Source: Candidatus Gastranaerophilales bacterium (GTDB lineage Bacteria > Cyanobacteriota > Vampirovibrionia > Gastranaerophilales > Gastranaerophilaceae). Taken from it: 64,000 nucleotides of DNA. The translations under genes were made by a program, and so were the position numbers. Below are positions 59,651-64,000 of the stretch, piece by piece. Below the pieces are notes generated by a model. It worked only from the letters and a program-made list of their open reading frames with translations, was not told where the DNA came from and did not search any database. The DNA lies in NCBI GenBank assembly GCA_900766355.1, contig CAAFVD010000029.1, positions 1-64,000 on the forward strand, in the 5' to 3' direction. Within the stretch, counting starts at the first letter, position 1. Each line of letters starts with the position of its first letter.

Positions 59651-62140
59651 CTACTTAGTTTGAATTGTACTATCTTTTCTGCCGAATGCAAATTGAGAAG
59701 CAACTGTTCCTGCTAATACTATACCACCGATTGTTGCAAAGGTCTTAAACCATTTGTTTGAATTATATTTTTGTTTTAAAGCTTTATACAAAAGATTTTC
59801 AGGAGTACAAGCTATTTGGTTGAACTTAGCAACTGCAGTTTTTTCAACATTTCTTGCAGGTTCATTACCTTCAATATGATTAGGTAAGAAATCATATTTT
59901 GTAGTACCCATTAAATCTTTAATGTGTTGAGCCCATGATGTAACTCTTTGAGCCATGGTTGTTTTCTTTCCACCTGTAAATACTTGGTGGTGAGCTTCGT
60001 TTCCTAAAGCTTCTTTAGTTGCGTTAGTCATTTCTCCAGAACCGAAGGTATGCCACATAAGAGCTTTATAAAATTTTGCGTTGTTATTTGTTTGGAATTT
60101 TAAGAAGAAATCTCCAGAATGAGATGACATCAATAGTTTTTTGCCTTTTTCATACAAAGCTTTATCCATATTTACATCACCTGAAAGAGGTTTGCCTTCT
60201 TGAGCTCGTTTGAAGAAATCCATTGTGTGTAAAAGACGCATATAAGCATTTTGAATACCGCCAACTCTAGCTTGTTGGATTCTTCTAATTTTAGCTTCTT
60301 TTATTGAACCTACTTGAGCATCATTTGTTCTAGGTCCTGAAAATCTGTTTGCCAAGTTAAAGAATGGTTTAGATTCTCCACCAGCAACATTGTTTAAGTC
60401 ATTTGCGGTATTGTCACAATTTTTTGCTAAACCTTCAAGTAACATATCCATAACAGGTCTTTTGCCTTCTTGAGGGTTATCTAGTTTAGTATCTAATTCT
60501 AACATTTTTTGAGAAATAGCTGAAACAGTTTTTTTGTATCTAGGTTCGTCTTTCGCTAATTCTTCTAATTTTCTAGTAAATAATTGAGCAGTTAGTTCTT
60601 CGCTACTTTTTGCTTCGTTTAATTCTTTAGGAGAGATTTTTAATTCTTTGATTAAAACATCTGTTACTTCGCCCCAGTTATTACCAGCAACAGTTTCTGC
60701 AGCTTTTTCTGTTTTAAAATGAGTTGCAGAGCCGATAGTTTCATCAATAGCTCTAAATTTTCTTAAAATTTTACCAGCTTTTGATATATGTTCAGCTGAT
60801 TCTTCTGTTAATACTGCAACTTTATTCTTTTCAAAAACTTCTTGAACTGAATCAGAAGCAAGAGAAGTTATAACTTTTTTTCTAGCAGGTCTAATAGAAG
60901 TATTTGCTTCTGTCGAATCTTGTACAAATTGGTTTATAGAAAGTCTTAATTCTTCTGCTTTTTGAGGCTCTAAAACACCATTTGCTGGGTTTCCATTTGC
61001 TTGCATAAAGTTGTTTACATGTTCGTTTAATTTTTTTGTATCAAGAACAGAATCTGTAAAACCTTCGCCATATTTAGAATCTAGTTTTTCTGTAAGATTA
61101 GATGCTATATTAGAAACTGTATTTTCGTTTACAACAGTTTTGTTTGCAGTTAGCATATATGATAAATCTCTGTGAGCTACTTTTTTTGTTTGAGTATCAA
61201 GACCTTCTGTTAAAGCTTCTGAAATTTTAGTTATGTCTTGTTCTGTAACTGTTTGACCTTTTTTAGAAGCTAAAATACCTTCCAATTTCTTTTCTGAAGC
61301 TTTATCAACATCTTTAACAATTTTATTTTCGACAGTTTTATCACCATTCATATAAGCATTTATATCATCTGCTAATTTGTTAACTTTATTGTTAGTCATT
61401 TTTTCTGTAAACTTGCCAAGAGGTTTATCAACAAGGTTACAAGTAAGAGCTGTCATTATTGGGGTTGCAAGACCAGCTGTAAGCATCCACATTGTGTTAT
61501 TTTGAACAGAGATTTTTCTCATTTGTTCTTTTACAACTTCATTTCTATCTTTTTGGTTTTTAGAAATTCCCATTCTATCACCAATAACACTAAGGTCTTC
61601 ACTTTTTTTGTTACCTTTGTATAAATCGAAAGGTATATAATTAGGGTCTTGTGTTACGAATTTCTTTCTACCTTGTTCATCAACATATTGTTTTCTGAAA
61701 TTGAAGCCATGTATAAGTTGTGCAGGCCATTGTAAAGCAACTTTTGGCCAAATAGCCATACTAGCTAAAAATGCTCCAAAACCGATGAATTCCATAGCTT
61801 TAGTTTTTGGAGTAGAGCGTTTTGTCATTAAATATGTTGCAATTGTTAAACCGCCTAGTTTAAGACCTAAATCATTTAATTTTCCAAGTTCATGGTCGTT
61901 AGCTTTACCAGCAATACCTTTTTGAAGAGATTTAGCAGTATAATAAGTATCTTTTGCCATTTCTACAGGAGCTGTTGCTAAATTGTTTTCAACTAAGTAA
62001 CCTTTACCATCTAGAGGCTTTAATAAGTTGTCAGAATTAGGGTCTGTTAGGTTATCATAATATTTTTTAGTGGTATTATTTACGTTTGTAATACCTTGAT
62101 TAATATTGTGAGCGTAATTTTGAATCATATTAGAAGACAT
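59651..62140 (-). CDS. Unrecognised multi-helix membrane protein, 829 aa
   Basis: Hydrophobic segments are seen at about 91-107 (LGLKLGGLTIATYLMTK), 118-137 (MEFIGFGAFLASMAIWP), about 220-240 (TMWMLTAGLATPIMTALTC) and at the C-terminus (FATIGGIVLAGTVASQFAFG). Between them lies a long charged, helical, mostly coiled region (about 250-780). No family, catalytic motif or signal peptide is recognised. The start overlaps the stop of the upstream gene (TAATG), and the amylase-like gene follows by 7 nt. Position suggests a shared role with a glucan-processing enzyme. Confidence 0.8.
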   Translation of the reverse strand: MSSNMIQNYAHNINQGITNVNNTTKKYYDNLTDPNSDNLLKPLDGKGYLVENNLATAPVEMAKDTYYTAKSLQKGIAGKANDHELGKLNDLGLKLGGLTIATYLMTKRSTPKTKAMEFIGFGAFLASMAIWPKVALQWPAQLIHGFNFRKQYVDEQGRKKFVTQDPNYIPFDLYKGNKKSEDLSVIGDRMGISKNQKDRNEVVKEQMRKISVQNNTMWMLTAGLATPIMTALTCNLVDKPLGKFTEKMTNNKVNKLADDINAYMNGDKTVENKIVKDVDKASEKKLEGILASKKGQTVTEQDITKISEALTEGLDTQTKKVAHRDLSYMLTANKTVVNENTVSNIASNLTEKLDSKYGEGFTDSVLDTKKLNEHVNNFMQANGNPANGVLEPQKAEELRLSINQFVQDSTEANTSIRPARKKVITSLASDSVQEVFEKNKVAVLTEESAEHISKAGKILRKFRAIDETIGSATHFKTEKAAETVAGNNWGEVTDVLIKELKISPKELNEAKSSEELTAQLFTRKLEELAKDEPRYKKTVSAISQKMLELDTKLDNPQEGKRPVMDMLLEGLAKNCDNTANDLNNVAGGESKPFFNLANRFSGPRTNDAQVGSIKEAKIRRIQQARVGGIQNAYMRLLHTMDFFKRAQEGKPLSGDVNMDKALYEKGKKLLMSSHSGDFFLKFQTNNNAKFYKALMWHTFGSGEMTNATKEALGNEAHHQVFTGGKKTTMAQRVTSWAQHIKDLMGTTKYDFLPNHIEGNEPARNVEKTAVAKFNQIACTPENLLYKALKQKYNSNKWFKTFATIGGIVLAGTVASQFAFGRKDSTIQTK

Positions 62141-63255
62141 TAATCCACCACAACTTTCTTGTTAGGATCAATTACTGCTTTTTCTTTGCCAATAGTTTTA
62201 GCACCATGGATTGTGTTTAAAGCACCTAACACACTTAATGTAGTAGCAAAAGCTAAAAGACCTTTTCCTGCATGTTTTTCAAAACCTTTTGCAGCTTCTG
62301 GACCTTTGTATAATTCTTTTGAAGCTTTCACAAAGTTACGACCAAAACTTTCTGTAATTCTCCAAATGTTTTTACCTGTATTATGAACTTTGTCTACGAT
62401 ATTGATTAAAGCATTTTCGTTTGGATTGGATTTAACTTTCGTCCAAGATTTTCTAGACATTGCGTTGAAGAAGTTATCCCAAGAATTTTGAGCTGCAAGG
62501 GCAACCCCTACACCGCCCCAAACATAAGTAGATAGACTTTTTGCAGTGCTAGAACGAGAAATAACATCTTTAATAATAGGTTTTACATCTGCATCAGAGG
62601 CCTCTAAATTTTTGCCTAAGCCATTTTTTCTTGCAATTTCATCATAATAATAGTTACGAGGTTTGCCTTTTTCTATATTGTATAGTTTGTCGTAACGAGG
62701 GAAATCTCGGCTTTCAAAAATATAATGTTGTTCGTATTCAGGAACAGGTGTATCATCTTTTGTTGTTGGAATTGTATAAGATACTTTTTGATATGGCATT
62801 TCCGTATCAATGCCAGTAGCCATTTTTACAGGTTTTGTTATAAAGTTTTTAGACAAACTTTTTGCTGCTGCAAACAACATAACACCAAGAGCAAGTTTGT
62901 TTCCACCAACTCTTGCACCTTTTTTATCAAAGTTTGGGAACCAATGAGACATTCCGTTGAATAGAGCCATAAATGTTGCACTACCAACGATATAAGGTAC
63001 AGATCCCATTGTTAAAAATTCATAAAATGTAGATTTTTTATGACCTTGAAGTCCTTTTGCTGGATATTCAGTAAACGCACTTGTAACTTTTTGGAAAGAA
63101 CGCATAGTTCTTGTTTTTATGTTGTTTGGTAAAATTTTTGTTTCATCAGGGATATGTTCTATAGGGACATGAGTATGTGGGTAAGGTGGACAATTAGACA
63201 CAGAAGGAGGTGCTAGAGCAACTCTGTTATTTGCATTACTTGTATCAATTCCCAT
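62140..63255 (-). CDS. Unrecognised membrane protein, 371 aa
   Basis: The N-terminal about 65 residues are Pro/Asn-rich (LAPPSVSNCPPYPHTHVPIE). Hydrophobic segments lie at about 80-107 (FLTMGSVPYIVGSATFMALF), 120-135 (LALGVMLFAAAKSL), about 240-256 (STYVWGGVGVALAAQ) and near the C-terminus (GLLAFATTLSVLGALNTIHG). No signal peptide and no recognised family. First gene of the unit; its stop overlaps the 829-residue gene. The general layout (hydrophobic pairs around a long hydrophilic region) parallels that of the 829-residue protein. Confidence 0.8.
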   Translation of the reverse strand: MGIDTSNANNRVALAPPSVSNCPPYPHTHVPIEHIPDETKILPNNIKTRTMRSFQKVTSAFTEYPAKGLQGHKKSTFYEFLTMGSVPYIVGSATFMALFNGMSHWFPNFDKKGARVGGNKLALGVMLFAAAKSLSKNFITKPVKMATGIDTEMPYQKVSYTIPTTKDDTPVPEYEQHYIFESRDFPRYDKLYNIEKGKPRNYYYDEIARKNGLGKNLEASDADVKPIIKDVISRSSTAKSLSTYVWGGVGVALAAQNSWDNFFNAMSRKSWTKVKSNPNENALINIVDKVHNTGKNIWRITESFGRNFVKASKELYKGPEAAKGFEKHAGKGLLAFATTLSVLGALNTIHGAKTIGKEKAVIDPNKKVVVD

Positions 63256-63589
63256 AAATCACCAACTCCAAACTAACGTTTACATATATAATAAGAATCC
63301 AAAATATAAATTTTTGCTATATTTTATTCTTAGATTTACAAATATTTACAATCCCTGTAAATCAGTCAACACCTAAATAATTCTAACACGAATAGTTTTA
63401 AAATAATAGGCAAATGTAACGAGATATTAATAAAGCATGAAAAATTAAAATATGAACTTGATTGTGTAACATATTGTTACAATTATTAAAGAAAATATCT
63501 AATAATGCCGTTAATACAAATAGTGACAAGAGTTGTTTAGTTAAAATTTTTCGCGAACCACTAAGCAATCTCAAAAATAGGAAAAGAAA
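63256..63589. other. Divergent intergenic region, 334 bp
   Basis: AT-rich, with no ORF or RNA gene recognised. The left part (63256-63290) carries the minus-strand promoter area of the 371-residue gene (TTATTATATATGTAAACG on the minus strand). TGTAAC-atatt-GTTACA at 63465-63481 is an operator-like inverted repeat, followed by weak plus-strand promoter candidates (TTGTTA at 63474-63479, TATCTA at 63496-63501). An AGGAAAAG ribosome binding site lies just before 63590. Confidence 0.5.
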
Positions 63590-64000
63590 ATGGGATTATC
63601 GTCATCACAGGCAAGATTGCTCTCCTTAACGGGAAGAATGCATGACATAGAGTATAAAGCTCAACATCTCGAAGCTCAAAAGCTACAGATGGCGAATGAA
63701 TCTGCGCATGTTTATAAAGAATATGAAAATGCTCTTAATAAAACAAAAATACAAGTAAAACAATTAACTAGTGATGGAGCAACCTCATATATAGATGCAA
63801 CTTATAACTCTATGAAATCATTAGGTTATACTATGAAATTTCAAGATGATTACAAACCTATCATTTCTACAGCTACAGAAAGTAATTTTAAAGTTGCTGG
63901 CAATAATAGGGATTATTTTATTGCATTAGAATCAGGACGAGTAACTACAACTAATACAAAAGTAAATGGTGTAACAGAAATTTATACTGCAGATCAATTA
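63590..64000 (+). CDS. Unrecognised protein, N-terminal 137 residues (cut by window edge)
   Basis: ATG at 63590 follows AGGAAAAG and the frame stays open to the window end. Residues 1-60 are a helical, Gln/Ala-rich segment (MGLSSSQARLLSLTGRMHDI, then EAQKLQMANESAHVYKEYEN). A Tyr/Thr-rich part follows (ATYNSMKSLGYTMKF). No signal peptide. From memory, similar MGxSxSQARLLxxT openings recur in proteins of related gut bacteria, but I cannot verify this here. Function unknown. Confidence 0.7.
   Translation, partial: MGLSSSQARLLSLTGRMHDIEYKAQHLEAQKLQMANESAHVYKEYENALNKTKIQVKQLTSDGATSYIDATYNSMKSLGYTMKFQDDYKPIISTATESNFKVAGNNRDYFIALESGRVTTTNTKVNGVTEIYTADQL

Noticed and set aside
1..64000. tRNA, rRNA and mobile elements
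   Set aside because: No T-loop or rRNA-like segment, transposase, integrase or terminal inverted repeat was recognised in any intergenic region.

Overview
The window is one contiguous chromosomal segment of an AT-rich (roughly 30 percent GC by eye) Gram-negative-type bacterium. The best fit is a gut, non-photosynthetic relative of cyanobacteria (Vampirovibrionia/Melainabacteria, order Gastranaerophilales). This is inferred from low GC, an outer-membrane LPS transport set without any photosynthesis gene, a GH57/DUF3536 glycosidase, and several large proteins resembling no widely distributed family. No rRNA, tRNA, CRISPR array, prophage or insertion sequence was recognised. The content is mostly housekeeping, interleaved with lineage-specific genes.

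Layout. 1-4.8 kb: a proline-rich protein with 12-residue repeats (cut by the window edge), two small ORFs and a 119-residue protein, then rsmG and an AAA-TPR protein. 4.8-9 kb: a 34-residue membrane microprotein, an M23 hydrolase, an OstA/LptD-like protein and a class II aldolase. 9-14.4 kb: TPR/NHL protein and malQ on the minus strand; lptB, lptF/G and a phosphodiester glycosidase on the plus strand. 14.4-18 kb: a stand-alone RelA/SpoT-type synthetase-domain protein, a PC4-like protein and priA. 18-19.5 kb: anti-sigma, ECF sigma and LTXXQ protein behind an ECF-type promoter. 19.5-28.2 kb: SNF2 helicase, gpmI, a giant AsmA-like protein and an amino-acid binding protein. 28.3-30.5 kb: an overlapping trio (Cys-rich redox protein, formyltransferase, TIM barrel). 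30.4-34.5 kb: two tandem APC permeases and glyQ. 34.6-43.3 kb: ilvE, mlaE-like permease, an Ala/Gly-rich protein of unknown function, MsbA-like exporter, a gluzincin peptidase, recO and an outer-membrane barrel. 43.4-52.5 kb: GH57 glycosidase, OB-fold protein, a candidate small RNA, M16 protease, rsmE and a CCA-type nucleotidyltransferase. 52.5-57.7 kb: gatC, pyrG, ilvC, an RHH regulator, a YhaM-like nuclease and thrB. 57.8-63.3 kb: a minus-strand operon of two unrecognised membrane proteins plus a GH13 amylase-like enzyme. 63.6 kb-end: the start of another unrecognised protein.

How the genes work together. Envelope lipid traffic is a theme (OstA/LptD-like, LptB, LptF/G, MsbA-like, MlaE-like, AsmA-like, porin-like barrel). 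Glycogen/starch metabolism is a second (MalQ, GH57, GH13). Branched-chain and threonine biosynthesis (ilvE, ilvC, thrB) and amino-acid uptake (two APC permeases, a binding protein) are a third.

The genome is compact. Six of nine tail-to-tail gene pairs overlap or abut at their stop codons. Several genes appear to be leaderless, with a -10 box about 6 bp before the start codon. The most interesting leads are the three-gene amylase/membrane-protein operon, the stand-alone synthetase-domain protein, the self-regulated ECF module, the small-RNA candidate at 46.8-46.9 kb and the SD-sequestering hairpins.
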